64,000 bases of DNA, taken from positions 1-64,000 of the forward strand of contig CAYJDA010000001.1 of assembly GCA_964368815.1 (NCBI GenBank). The letters run 5' to 3'. Below are positions 16,706 through 25,408 of the stretch, one piece after another (positions within the stretch are counted from its first letter, which is position 1; every line of letters starts with the position of its first letter). This stretch comes from CAYJBH01 sp964368815 (GTDB lineage: Bacteria; Bacillota; Clostridia; Oscillospirales; Ruminococcaceae). Below the pieces are notes generated by a model that saw only the letters and a list, made by a program, of their open reading frames with translations, was not told the origin of the DNA and did not search any database. The position numbers were made by a program, and so were the translations under genes.

Positions 16706-17012
16706 GCGCTTACACGTTGAGTTTTGAGCATAGCCAAAACATTATAATCCAAACCTACTTTCGTGACCAACTGCTTGTGATAGTCTTTGTTTGTTTTCTG
16801 CTGAAGACAGAAGTCTGTTTTAAAATGTATTAACTATAACACGAAAGGTTTTCAGAGGTTTTTATATAGCCAAAAAAGTTTTGTTTTATAACACCCTCTC
16901 GCAATTATTTACCAGTGTTGCGAGAGGTATTAATGCAGACAATGTGTTTTGGGCTTTATAAAAACAGTTCGGATTATTATGTTTTGGCTATGACAATTTA
17001 ATGTGTTGGCGT
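16706..17012 (+). ncRNA. Unidentified ~307-bp structured element: three-armed RNA or MITE-like repeat
   Basis: A long closing helix pairs CATAGCCAAAACATTATAATCC-type strands 16729-16750 and 16971-16992 (21 of 22 positions). It extends outward through ACACGTTGAG (16712-16721) with TTTAATGTGT (16997-17006), all ten paired if three G-U wobbles are allowed, and through 16706-16710 with 17008-17012. Inside are two arms. Arm A: AAACC/GGTTT plus TTTCGTG/CACGAAA (16751-16765 with 16840-16851), capped by AGACAG-AAGT-CTGTTT. Arm B: 16858-16871 with 16952-16965 (13 of 14) and the perfect 10-bp CCTCTCGCAA/TTGCGAGAGG (16895-16904 with 16918-16927). It fills the rplS-lepB gap. I do not recognise tmRNA, RNase P, SRP or 6S hallmarks. 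Strand is assigned from the flanking genes only. Confidence 0.6.
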
Positions 17013-17033
17013 TTATCCTTATAGGAGTTCTCA

Positions 17034-17567
17034 ATGACAGAAACAGCTAAGAAAAGACGTGAGTATTTTGAGTGGATTGATGCTCTTGTTTTTTGTGCGG
17101 TTGCAATAATACTATTATTTCTGTTTTTCTTTAGAATGGTGACGGTTCAGGGTGTATCTATGGAGCCAACTTTCTTAGAGGGGGACCGATTGATAATCAG
17201 GAGCATTGCGTACACCCCACAAAGAGGAGATGTTGTAGTTCTTGACAGTTATACAGGACTTGGAAAACCTCTGGTTAAAAGAGTTATCGCTATAGGCGGC
17301 GATACCATAAACATCATTCAGGATACCGGTGAAGTTTATATTAATGATGTTTTAATCGAGGAGGAATATATAGCCGATGCTAAAACGGTAGCCTATGATA
17401 TTGAATTCCCCCTAACAATTGAAGAGGGAAATGTTTTTGTTATGGGTGATAACCGTAGTAATTCTCAGGATAGCCGTAGCAGCAGTGTCGGGCAGATTGA
17501 TGAACGTGGCATTATGGGAAAAGCTGTAGTTAGAGTATTCCCATTCGCTCGTGTGGGACTTTTATAA
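17034..17567 (+). CDS. lepB: Signal peptidase I
   Basis: A 177-aa type I signal peptidase. One N-terminal membrane segment (ALVFCAVAIILLFLFFF) is followed by box B with the catalytic serine (QGVSMEPTFLEGD), box D with the lysine (KPLVKRVIAIGGD) and box E (VFVMGDNRSNSQDSR). It cleaves signal peptides on the outer face of the membrane; the secreted protease upstream is a plausible client. The ATG has a TAGGAGT site. It is placed directly after the structured element at 16706-17012 and 13 bases before rbgA. Confidence 0.95.
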   Translation: MTETAKKRREYFEWIDALVFCAVAIILLFLFFFRMVTVQGVSMEPTFLEGDRLIIRSIAYTPQRGDVVVLDSYTGLGKPLVKRVIAIGGDTINIIQDTGEVYINDVLIEEEYIADAKTVAYDIEFPLTIEEGNVFVMGDNRSNSQDSRSSSVGQIDERGIMGKAVVRVFPFARVGLL

Positions 17568-17580
17568 AAAAGGAATACAA

Positions 17581-18444
17581 ATGGATAATGAACGTGCAGT
17601 GATTCAATGGTTTCCGGGACATATGACGCGAACTTTTCGTGCCGTGCAGAGCGTTTTACCCTCTATAGATGCCGCGGTAGTGTTGCTTGATGCCCGTATT
17701 CCCTACTCCAGCATCAACCCAAAGTTAGCCGAGATGCTTGTTGATAAACCTAAAATATATGTACTCAATAAGGCTGACCTTGCCGATCAATCCTCTACCG
17801 ATAGATGGCTGAAACACCTAAATAAGTCCGAAACGGCAATTGCCATTTCTTCTAAAAGCCCCTCTGCCGTTAAATCAGTATTTTCGGCGGTAAATAAAGT
17901 TACTTCTGAAATTAAGAGCCGTCGTGAGGCGCGAGGATTGGGAGCAATGAGAATTTCGCTTCTGGTGTGCGGAATTCCTAATGTTGGTAAGTCTACGCTT
18001 ATAAATATGTTGTGCGGTTCTGCAAAAGCGAGAGCGGCAGATAAGCCGGGAGTTACAAGAGGACTGCAAAGAATAACACTTGATAAGTTTGATCTTGTTG
18101 ATGTTCCCGGATTATTATGGCCAAAATTTGAAAACAACAGGGTTGCCTCCAACATTGCTTTTATCGGATCAATTAATGATGACATAATAGGAAAAGAAGA
18201 GCTTGCCGCTCACCTTTTACAAGAGCTCTCAGAGCTGGAAGGTAACGGATTGTGTGATAGATTCAAGCTTGATCCTTCTGTTTTAAAGTTGCCTATGTAT
18301 GAATTGTTAGAGGAAATAGGTCGTAAACGAGGAATGCTTATCCGAGGTGGTGAGGTGGATTTGGAACGAACATCTATTATGGTAATTGATGAATTTAGAG
18401 CCGCAAAGTTTGGGAGAATAACACTTGAACAGCCCACTTATTGA
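17581..18444 (+). CDS. rbgA: Ribosome biogenesis GTPase RbgA (YlqF)
   Basis: A circularly permuted GTPase of 287 aa. N-terminal QWFPGHMTRTFRAV precedes G4 (LNKADL), then G1 (CGIPNVGKST) and G3 (DVPGLLWP), the permuted order of the YlqF/RbgA family; a C-terminal helical domain follows. It acts in late 50S subunit assembly. The frame is open from 17551, but AAGGAAT precedes the ATG at 17581, which matches the family N-terminus. It overlaps the rnhB start by 20 bases. Confidence 0.94.
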   Translation: MDNERAVIQWFPGHMTRTFRAVQSVLPSIDAAVVLLDARIPYSSINPKLAEMLVDKPKIYVLNKADLADQSSTDRWLKHLNKSETAIAISSKSPSAVKSVFSAVNKVTSEIKSRREARGLGAMRISLLVCGIPNVGKSTLINMLCGSAKARAADKPGVTRGLQRITLDKFDLVDVPGLLWPKFENNRVASNIAFIGSINDDIIGKEELAAHLLQELSELEGNGLCDRFKLDPSVLKLPMYELLEEIGRKRGMLIRGGEVDLERTSIMVIDEFRAAKFGRITLEQPTY

Positions 18445-19051
18445 TTATGATATAAATAACGGTGCAAAAGATTTACTACTTTGTGGTGTCGACGAAGCAG
18501 GACGGGGACCTTTGTGCGGTCCGGTATGCTGCGCTGCAGTTATTTTGGATTATAACTGCATAGAAGATAATGAGATACTATCTACTATTAATGATAGCAA
18601 AAAGCTTAGCAAAAAAAAGCGAGAAATTCTTTTTGATGAGATTATTAATAGTGCTATAGCTTATAACATTGTTATGATAGATAATTATGTAATTGATGAA
18701 ATAAATATTTTAAATGCTACCATGCTTGGTATGAAGCAAGCAATTGAAGGGCTTTCGATTTTACCAGACTATTGTTTTATCGACGGTAACCGTTGTCCTG
18801 AACTTAACATAGATTGTAGGCCGGTGGTTAAAGGCGATGCAAATTCTGCTTGTATTGCTGCAGCATCTGTTTTAGCCAAGGTATCGAGAGATAGACATAT
18901 GCAGAAGCTCGACCAACAATATCCGGAATATTTTTTGTCAAAACACAACGGTTATGGAACAGCTTTACATTACGAAATGATTAAAAAACATGGTATTAAA
19001 GATTTTTACCGCAGAAGCTTTTTAAAGAAAATACTAAATCATGATAACTAA
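18425..19051 (+). CDS. rnhB: Ribonuclease HII
   Basis: A 208-aa RNase HII with the DEAGRGPLCGPV active-site motif, INDSKKLSKKKRE, the IDGN loop, VVKGDANSACIAAASVLAKVSRD and HNGYGT. It removes RNA from RNA/DNA hybrids and single ribonucleotides from DNA. The best start is TTG at 18425, with GGGAG 8 bases upstream, inside the end of rbgA. The 3' end overlaps yraN by 11 bases, so rbgA-rnhB-yraN are translationally coupled. Confidence 0.93.
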   Translation: MNSPLIDYDINNGAKDLLLCGVDEAGRGPLCGPVCCAAVILDYNCIEDNEILSTINDSKKLSKKKREILFDEIINSAIAYNIVMIDNYVIDEINILNATMLGMKQAIEGLSILPDYCFIDGNRCPELNIDCRPVVKGDANSACIAAASVLAKVSRDRHMQKLDQQYPEYFLSKHNGYGTALHYEMIKKHGIKDFYRRSFLKKILNHDN

Positions 19052-19394
19052 ATTTATAGGCGATAGTGCCGAAGAATATGTAAGTAAACAGTATCGTAAA
19101 AAAGGTTTTAAAATACTAGTACGAAATTTTAAAACAAGGTTTGGCGAGCTTGATATAGTAGCTGGGAAAGCTAATTTAGTTGTAATAGTAGAAGTTAAGT
19201 CTCGATCTGATACCTCAATTGTTCCTATTGAGTATTCGATAACCTCTACAAAGCAGCAAAAAATTAAATCAGCAGCGCTTGATTATTTAGCAAAACAAAA
19301 TTTGCTTGAATCAGTAATAAGATTTGATGCCGCATTAATTACACACAAGGAAGGAAAAACTATTCGCTGTGAGATAATTGAGAATGCGTTTTAG
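19041..19394 (+). CDS. yraN: YraN family protein (UPF0102, endonuclease-like fold)
   Basis: A 117-aa protein with the UPF0102 pattern: GDSAEEYVSKQYRKKGFKIL, RNFKTRFGELDIVAGK, VVIVEVKSRSD and FDAALIT. The family has a restriction-endonuclease-like core (E, D, E-x-K visible) of uncertain function and is commonly next to rnhB, as here. The start lies within the end of rnhB. Confidence 0.9.
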   Translation: MITKFIGDSAEEYVSKQYRKKGFKILVRNFKTRFGELDIVAGKANLVVIVEVKSRSDTSIVPIEYSITSTKQQKIKSAALDYLAKQNLLESVIRFDAALITHKEGKTIRCEIIENAF

Positions 19395-19433
19395 GATATA
19401 AGAAAACTATTCCAGTACCTGAAAGGATCTTTT

Positions 19434-20909
19434 ATGAAATATCATTCTACACGAAGTAATGAAAAGTTATATGAAGGTGCCGAAGCAATAATTACCGGCA
19501 TATGTGATGATGGTGGATTGTTTGTCCCACAGGATTTTCCAAAGCTAAACGTAGAAACATTGATACATAAACCATACAGCTATATTGCCTCACAAGTACT
19601 TAAGCTGTTTTTAACGGATTACGACGAATCTTTTATAGAAAATATTGTTTCTGAAATATACTCCCCTGATCGATTTGCAAACGGTGCCGGACATATAAAA
19701 AGAGTTAGTAGTAGGTTATGTTTTGTTGAGTTATGGCACGGACCGACACACGCCTTTAAGGACTATGCACTTCAATTATTAGCACCTTTGCTGTGCGAGG
19801 CAAAGCGGATGAAATCCAACACAACGGATAATCTTGTGCTTGTCGCTACCTCAGGCGATACCGGTTCCGCGGCTTTATATGGTTTTGCTGATGTTCCCGG
19901 AACACACATAGCTGTTTTTTATCCAAACGGTGGAGTGAGCATGGTGCAGGAACGTCAGATGCTGGATGCCGTTGGTAATAATTTAAACGTCTATGCGGTT
20001 AAAGGCAACTTTGACGATATTCAGTCTGCAGTTAAAAAAATCTTTACATCAGAAAAGATTGTATCCTTAGCAGAGGATAATGACGTAAAGCTCTCAACTG
20101 CTAATTCAATTAATTTAGGAAGACTTCTTCCTCAGATATGCTATTACTTCAGTAGCTATGCCGAGTTACTTAGCGAAGGTATAATTAAGGCAGGCGAAGA
20201 GATAGATTTTTCTGTTCCTACCGGTAACTTCGGAGATATTTTAGCCGGCTACTATGCTAAAAAAATGGGACTGCCCATCGGCAAGTTAATCTGTGCCTCT
20301 AACAAAAATCGTATTCTCACTGATTTTTTTGAAACCGGTGTTTATGATACAAATCGTGAGTTTTTTCTTACCTCTTCCCCTTCTATGGATATCCTGGTTT
20401 CATCTAACCTTGAACGACTGCTATACCACGAAAGTGGGGATGTTAATTACGTAGCTTCCTTAATGAATGATTTAAAAACTACAGGTAAGTTCAAAATAAC
20501 ACAAACTTTACTTAAACAATTGAATAAAACATTCTATTCCGCCTCTGCAGATGATAACCAGTCGTCGAAAACAATTAATGAAACCGAAAAAAAACACCAG
20601 TACATCTGCGATCCGCATACCGCTGTGGCTCTCTCAGCAGCACAGGATTTTAATGCAACCGGACAAGCTTCCAATCAAATAATGGTTCTTTCAACCGCTA
20701 GCCCCTATAAATTCCCTTCCGAAGTTGTTCACGCATTAAGCAACCTGAAACTATCTGATATTATGGCTATAGAAACTATGAGCTCCGGTTTCCCTTGGTT
20801 CCCCGCGCCTGAGGGAATCAAAAAAATTACGGGCCGATGCGCAAGAAATGTTGAAGTTATTGAAATTTGCGAAATAGAACAAAGAGTATTAAGCCTAATT
20901 AAGGAGTAA
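19434..20909 (+). CDS. thrC: Threonine synthase
   Basis: A 491-aa PLP enzyme with N-terminal YHSTRSNEKLYEGAEAIITG, the PLP lysine in HGPTHAFKDYALQLL, ATSGDTGSAALYGF and PTGNFGDILAGYYAKKMGLP. This is the longer (bacterial/fungal type) ThrC. It converts O-phosphohomoserine to threonine and phosphate. GAAAGGAT lies upstream of the ATG. No homoserine kinase or dehydrogenase is adjacent, so it is separated from the rest of the pathway. Confidence 0.95.
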   Translation: MKYHSTRSNEKLYEGAEAIITGICDDGGLFVPQDFPKLNVETLIHKPYSYIASQVLKLFLTDYDESFIENIVSEIYSPDRFANGAGHIKRVSSRLCFVELWHGPTHAFKDYALQLLAPLLCEAKRMKSNTTDNLVLVATSGDTGSAALYGFADVPGTHIAVFYPNGGVSMVQERQMLDAVGNNLNVYAVKGNFDDIQSAVKKIFTSEKIVSLAEDNDVKLSTANSINLGRLLPQICYYFSSYAELLSEGIIKAGEEIDFSVPTGNFGDILAGYYAKKMGLPIGKLICASNKNRILTDFFETGVYDTNREFFLTSSPSMDILVSSNLERLLYHESGDVNYVASLMNDLKTTGKFKITQTLLKQLNKTFYSASADDNQSSKTINETEKKHQYICDPHTAVALSAAQDFNATGQASNQIMVLSTASPYKFPSEVVHALSNLKLSDIMAIETMSSGFPWFPAPEGIKKITGRCARNVEVIEICEIEQRVLSLIKE

Positions 20910-20915
20910 CTACGC

Positions 20916-21596
20916 TTGTCAATATATGCAATTGCTGATCTACACCTTTCACTCGGAACAACAAAGCCGATGGATGTTTTTTCCGGTTGGGAAGGTTATA
21001 CCGAGCTTTTAAAGACAAACTGGAACAACTTAGTAAACGAAGAGGATACTGTAGTTTTACCAGGAGATATCTCTTGGTCTATGAAGTTAGAAGAATGTTA
21101 TGAAGATTTCAACTATATCAATCAACTTCCGGGCCGAAAAATCATTATTAAGGGCAACCATGATTATTGGTGGACCAGTCTTAAAAAAATGCAGGAATAC
21201 TTAAATCATCATGAATTTAACAGTATTTCCATTCTACACAACAACAGCTTTCTAGTTGAAAATGTTGCTATATGTGGCACCAGAAGTTGGCTTTTTGAGC
21301 GTGGTGAACCCTTTGATCAAAAAGTGGTTCTGCGTGAAGCTGGCAGACTTATAGCGTCGCTTGAATCTGCCGGTAATTACGAGAAAATTGTGTTTTTGCA
21401 TTATCCACCAATTTTTAGAAATGAATACAGCGACCTTATAATTGATGCCATTAAAAAATACAATGTTAAAAGCTGTTACTACGGACATTTACATAGCCAC
21501 ACCATAAAACATGCATTTAACGCAACCGCAGATGGAATAAAATATCGTCTTGTTTCAGCCGATGCACTTAATTTTTCTCCATTAAAAATAAGGTAA
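20916..21596 (+). CDS. Calcineurin-like metallophosphoesterase
   Basis: A 226-aa protein with the full metallophosphoesterase motif set: ADLHLS, LPGDISWSM, GNHDYWWTSLKK, FLHYPP and YGHLHSH. Two-metal hydrolases of this fold act on phosphomonoesters or diesters; the substrate cannot be told. It starts with TTG at 20916, 6 bases after thrC, with AAGGAG overlapping the thrC stop. It converges with the PBP gene, overlapping it by 15 bases. Confidence 0.9.
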   Translation: MSIYAIADLHLSLGTTKPMDVFSGWEGYTELLKTNWNNLVNEEDTVVLPGDISWSMKLEECYEDFNYINQLPGRKIIIKGNHDYWWTSLKKMQEYLNHHEFNSISILHNNSFLVENVAICGTRSWLFERGEPFDQKVVLREAGRLIASLESAGNYEKIVFLHYPPIFRNEYSDLIIDAIKKYNVKSCYYGHLHSHTIKHAFNATADGIKYRLVSADALNFSPLKIR

Positions 21597-23255
21597 TACA
21601 GCATCACTTGTTGGCAAGTCAGAATCATAATATCTAAGGCTGTTACAGATTGAAGCAAAAATTGAGCCCATCTCCTCGCCCAGGGCATCGCTACCTTCCT
21701 GCATTATTGTTATAGTATATTTGGGATCATCTGCCGGATAATACCCTGAAAACCATGCAACAGTTTCGTCTGTCTTTTCCTCGGAATATATTGAATATTC
21801 CGAGGAAATTTCTGTATTTAGATATCTTCCTGTCTGTGCAGTTCCTGTTTTTCCGGCGGCCTCGCCGAACAGCGGTGCTGCTGCTGAACTGGTACCCTGC
21901 GTTATAACCAGATTTAGCATATCTGAGATGATTTGCGCTGTGTCTTCAGGTATCACTTCTTTTATAACAGGTGAATAAAAACTTTCATCTACACGATCGG
22001 TAATTTGATTGTATACTCCCTCCACTATAGTAGGTGAAATATATCTGCCATTGTTAGCAAAAACATTCATTGCCGCGCTCACCTGTATCGGAGTAGACAT
22101 TAAAAGACCCTGACCAAAGGTAAAGCTTGCTTTTTCCCCAAGATTGTTAAGCTGTTCTGAAGAAGGCAATACCCCTGCCTCGCTAACCACGAATCCATCC
22201 GATATTATCGATGTACCAAATCCAACATTTTTCATGGTTTGATAGAGTATTTCAGATTCAAGCTCAATTCCATTTGCGATGAAATAACCATTGCAGGACT
22301 GAGCAAGTGCCGATTCAAGATCAACTTCTCCATGCGCCTTTTCGTTATAACAATGATATATATGTCCATTAATTTCTATACTACCATTACACTGATAAGT
22401 GGCACCTGTGTCGACTCCTTCTTCAATAAGCGCCGCTGCAATAAATGGTTTTATTACCGACCCTACATTATATGCTGTTGCAGGACGATTAATAAATGCA
22501 CCATCATCCGCCTCTATGTTTCGTAAAATGTCGTTTGGGTACAGCATAGGAGTGCTAACTGCTGCTTTTATCCTTCCGGTTTGCACCTCCATAACCACTA
22601 TTGCCCCCTTAGGTATATTATCAACGGCTATCCCCTCACAAATACGTTGTATGGTCTTATCTATGGTTAGAATTATCCCTTCTCCTGTTCCGTAAATATA
22701 TGAAAGCAGTGGCTCGGAATTTAAAGTAATTGAGCCCAAAGCGTCCCGCTCATAGGTTACCTCAGTCTTTACTCCCCCTCTCTCCAAAAGGTCGTTGTAT
22801 GCCTTTTCTATCCCTTGTGCTCCGGTAGCACTATTATCAAGATATCCAATTATGTTTGGTGCTATCTGTTCGTTTAAATATCTGTTAGTGTCTGAAAATT
22901 CGTAAGGGTTTTGTCCATCACTCCCATCAATCTCTATTAGATAGGGAGTGTTCTGATTGTACAGCTCATATGCTTGTGCCTGCCCCTGTTCGGTTAATCT
23001 TCTAAAATATTCAGAATACGCTTCTTCGCCGGTAACTGCAAACGCATACACCTTTGAAGTTGTTGATGTTAGCGGTTCTAAATTACAGTCAAATATATCT
23101 CCTCTCCCTTGCGACAATGTTAACACAGCTTCCGATTGCTGTTGCGCTAACCGTCTAAGTTCCAAATTTGAGGAAAGCAAAAAAGTTGAAATTAACAACA
23201 AAAAAAATCCCGACATAAACAATATGATTATAGTAATTAGCCTGCCTTCTTTCAT
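21582..23255 (-). CDS. Class B penicillin-binding protein (transpeptidase), coupled to sigG
   Basis: A 557-aa membrane-anchored transpeptidase. One N-terminal membrane helix (ITIIILFMSGFFLLLISTFL) and a linker precede the catalytic motifs SxxK (GSVIKPF), SxN (SCNGYF) and KTG (GKTGTAQTG). No PASTA domains, unlike the division PBP at 38050-40293. It cross-links peptidoglycan outside the membrane. Its ATG overlaps the sigG stop by 4 bases, so it is translated with the forespore sigma factor and may act in spore cortex or engulfment-stage wall synthesis (inference). The family has PbpA/SpoVD-like members; I do not assign a symbol. Confidence 0.88.
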   Translation of the reverse strand: MKEGRLITIIILFMSGFFLLLISTFLLSSNLELRRLAQQQSEAVLTLSQGRGDIFDCNLEPLTSTTSKVYAFAVTGEEAYSEYFRRLTEQGQAQAYELYNQNTPYLIEIDGSDGQNPYEFSDTNRYLNEQIAPNIIGYLDNSATGAQGIEKAYNDLLERGGVKTEVTYERDALGSITLNSEPLLSYIYGTGEGIILTIDKTIQRICEGIAVDNIPKGAIVVMEVQTGRIKAAVSTPMLYPNDILRNIEADDGAFINRPATAYNVGSVIKPFIAAALIEEGVDTGATYQCNGSIEINGHIYHCYNEKAHGEVDLESALAQSCNGYFIANGIELESEILYQTMKNVGFGTSIISDGFVVSEAGVLPSSEQLNNLGEKASFTFGQGLLMSTPIQVSAAMNVFANNGRYISPTIVEGVYNQITDRVDESFYSPVIKEVIPEDTAQIISDMLNLVITQGTSSAAAPLFGEAAGKTGTAQTGRYLNTEISSEYSIYSEEKTDETVAWFSGYYPADDPKYTITIMQEGSDALGEEMGSIFASICNSLRYYDSDLPTSDAVLPYF

Positions 23256-24022
23256 AACTGTTCCTTTATATTTTCTATAGCATTTTTTTCAATACGACTG
23301 ACCTGCGCCTGTGAAATCCCAATTTCCTTTGAAACTTCTATCTGAGTTTTACCGGAAAGAAATCGTAGCGCCATTATCTTTTTCTCTCTATCCTCTAAGT
23401 TTTTCACTGCATCCTTAAATACTATTGAAGATATCCAGCTGTCTTCGCTGCTATTATCCTTTAACTGGTCCATAATCATTAATGCATCGCTATCGCTTCC
23501 AACAATCGGTTCGTATATCGATACCGGATCTACCATTGCCTCAAGTGCTCTTTGTACCAACAACTCGTCTACTCCCATCTCTATGGCTATTTCACAGTTC
23601 GATGGGTCACGATCCATGTGTTGCTGCATACGCTCTTTAGTTATTAAAGCCTTGTAGGCGACGTCTTTTACCGATCTTGATACGCGAATACTGTTGTTAT
23701 CTCTTAGGTATCTCTTTATCTCTCCCATTATCATCGGCACTGCATAGGTTGAAAATCGAACATTGTGTCCGGTATCAAAGTTATCAATCGCCTTTATAAG
23801 TCCTATGCAACCAATTTGAAACAGGTCATCTGCCTGTTCCTTACTGTTTTGAAATCTTTGAATAATACTAAGAACCAACTTTAAGTTACCCTGAACCAAA
23901 TCATCTCTTGCACTCATATCACCTTTATGATATTTTTTGAGCAGCTCAATTTTTTCTTTTTCTTTTAAAACTTTTAGTTCCGAAGTATTTATTCCGCTAA
24001 CCTCAACTCTATGAAAACGCAT
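23252..24022 (-). CDS. sigG: RNA polymerase sporulation sigma factor G
   Basis: A 256-aa sigma-70 family protein. N-terminal VEVSGINTSELKVLK, region 2 (LVQGNLKLVLSIIQRF, DDLFQIGCIGLIKAIDNFD, RFSTYAVPMIMGEIKRYLRDN) and region 4 (SGKTQIEVSKEIGISQAQVSR) closely match SigG of Bacillus and Clostridium. SigG drives late forespore transcription, so the organism, or its recent ancestor, makes endospores. In Bacillus sigG follows spoIIGA-sigE; here that pair is absent and a PBP gene follows instead. Confidence 0.93.
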   Translation of the reverse strand: MRFHRVEVSGINTSELKVLKEKEKIELLKKYHKGDMSARDDLVQGNLKLVLSIIQRFQNSKEQADDLFQIGCIGLIKAIDNFDTGHNVRFSTYAVPMIMGEIKRYLRDNNSIRVSRSVKDVAYKALITKERMQQHMDRDPSNCEIAIEMGVDELLVQRALEAMVDPVSIYEPIVGSDSDALMIMDQLKDNSSEDSWISSIVFKDAVKNLEDREKKIMALRFLSGKTQIEVSKEIGISQAQVSRIEKNAIENIKEQL

Positions 24023-24088
24023 ACCTTCCCTCCAACATTACAAGGATAGTATTGTCAGTTTTCAAATGGTGTATCCTAAAACAAAGCA

Positions 24089-24123
24089 AAAAAACTGTGA
24101 CGCAGTAATTGCGCCACAGTTTT
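24089..24123 (-). terminator. Terminator after the DUF2225 gene
   Basis: AAACTGTG, one mismatch, then CGCA pair with TGCG, mismatch, CACAGTTT. On the minus strand it runs into TTTTTTT. It separates the cNMP/DUF2225 gene from sigG. Confidence 0.85.
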
Positions 24124-24137
24124 ATTAAAATATGCTA

Positions 24138-25310
24138 TTAAGATTCTCGTAGCTCCTCATATCTACGTCTGCATTTTTCTTTGTAAAGACGATTGTTGCT
24201 GTTACCTTTAAAGCCTTCAGTTAAAAAGATTAACGCCTGCTCTTTATTCCCTATCCTCAAGTTTAGTTCAGCCATAATCATATATATTTGCTGCTCTTCT
24301 TCCGGTGTTTCAAAGTGTCGAGTTTCATTGAATATGTAGTTGTAGCATTCAAGAGCCTTTTGACTTGCAATAGCAACCATAGTACTATCGCCAACATCTT
24401 CGTATAGCCAAACCAAATTAAGCCATAGCGTTGCCTTAGTTATGCTATTCTCTCCAATGCTTTCAGTGCAAAACAAAGCGTCATAAAATGCAATAAACAC
24501 ATCATCAATACTATGTTGTTCGGTGTATATTTCGTTAATTTGCGCAACGCCTGCATCATTTAACCTTGATAAAATATTCTTTGCTTCAAAGGTTCCAACG
24601 TTAGCAAATCCCTTTTCATTGTTTGCGTATTTACAGTTAGGACAAACCATCACCCCGTACCACAATGGCTCAAAATCCATATACTGAACCCTTAAATCAA
24701 GATTTGTTTTAACGGTTCTGAGCAATGAAAACAGAACATTTTTTTCACTGAATTTAGTATTACAAACAGGGCAAACATGCTCGTTTAGATGAAGAAATTT
24801 AGCGTCGGTTATAACTTTTACCGTATCACTATAAAGTCGATGCTGTGATGGAATGTTAAATACCATACTCGCAGCCGCTAATCTATCCTGCTTGCTTTGA
24901 ATTTCATCTGTTGTTTTCTGCACAGCGCTAACAACAGGGGTGTTAGCCGATACTGGCTGTGCGACACCAGCTTCTTTATTTTCTAATCCGAGGGCACGCT
25001 TAATAATATCCAATGCTTGATCCGGACAAAGTTTTAAATAGTTTTTTTGTTTAGAGGCATCAACCTTTATAAAGCTAATATCGGTTGCCGCAATTGCCGT
25101 ACAGCTGTAGTTACCATTACGTAAAACATCCTCAAACCCGATAGTAGTAGGCGCACTTACTACTTGATTCCCTTGGGTGAGTAAAACACTTCCGCTTACT
25201 ATTGCAAAAAAATCGGTAGCAGTGTCTCCTTCCTTAAATAAAATGCTTTTTTCAGCTTTTTTTTCAATTTTATGAGTGACCGCTAGCGCTAAAAATTCAT
25301 TATTATTCAT
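24138..25310 (-). CDS. Cyclic-nucleotide-binding-like domain fused to DUF2225 zinc domain and TPR-like tail
   Basis: A 390-aa protein. Residues about 10-110 form a cNMP-binding/Crp-like beta-roll (ILFKEGDTATDFFAIVSGSVLLTQGNQ). After a linker, DUF2225 shows paired cysteines (CPVCNTKFSEKN and CPNCKYANNEKGF), a likely zinc site. The C-terminal 130 residues are helical repeats resembling TPRs (WLNLVWLYEDVGDSTMVAIASQKALECY, LNLRIGNKEQALIFL). No DNA-binding or kinase domain is seen. The function is unknown; it may be a cyclic nucleotide or redox/zinc sensor. Monocistronic with its own terminator and divergent from cheV. Confidence 0.75.
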   Translation of the reverse strand: MNNNEFLALAVTHKIEKKAEKSILFKEGDTATDFFAIVSGSVLLTQGNQVVSAPTTIGFEDVLRNGNYSCTAIAATDISFIKVDASKQKNYLKLCPDQALDIIKRALGLENKEAGVAQPVSANTPVVSAVQKTTDEIQSKQDRLAAASMVFNIPSQHRLYSDTVKVITDAKFLHLNEHVCPVCNTKFSEKNVLFSLLRTVKTNLDLRVQYMDFEPLWYGVMVCPNCKYANNEKGFANVGTFEAKNILSRLNDAGVAQINEIYTEQHSIDDVFIAFYDALFCTESIGENSITKATLWLNLVWLYEDVGDSTMVAIASQKALECYNYIFNETRHFETPEEEQQIYMIMAELNLRIGNKEQALIFLTEGFKGNSNNRLYKEKCRRRYEELRES

Positions 25311-25408
25311 AAAGTTGCCTCCATTTTAGGTTTTTTATCTATTAACTATTGTATTTATACTTAAAATTTGGTATGCTATACTTATAGGGAAAACTAGGAG
25401 TATTCGTT

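Noticed and set aside
16706..17012. Identification of the rplS-lepB element as 6S RNA, tmRNA, SRP RNA or RNase P
   Set aside because: The layout is three-armed with long near-perfect helices and lacks the conserved cores of these RNAs (no tmRNA tag frame or tRNA-like ends, no RNase P GAGGAAAGUC core, no SRP tetraloop domain).
22239..22695. Plus-strand ORFs of 95 and 98 codons inside the PBP gene
   Set aside because: Antisense shadows of well-conserved transpeptidase sequence; no start signals.
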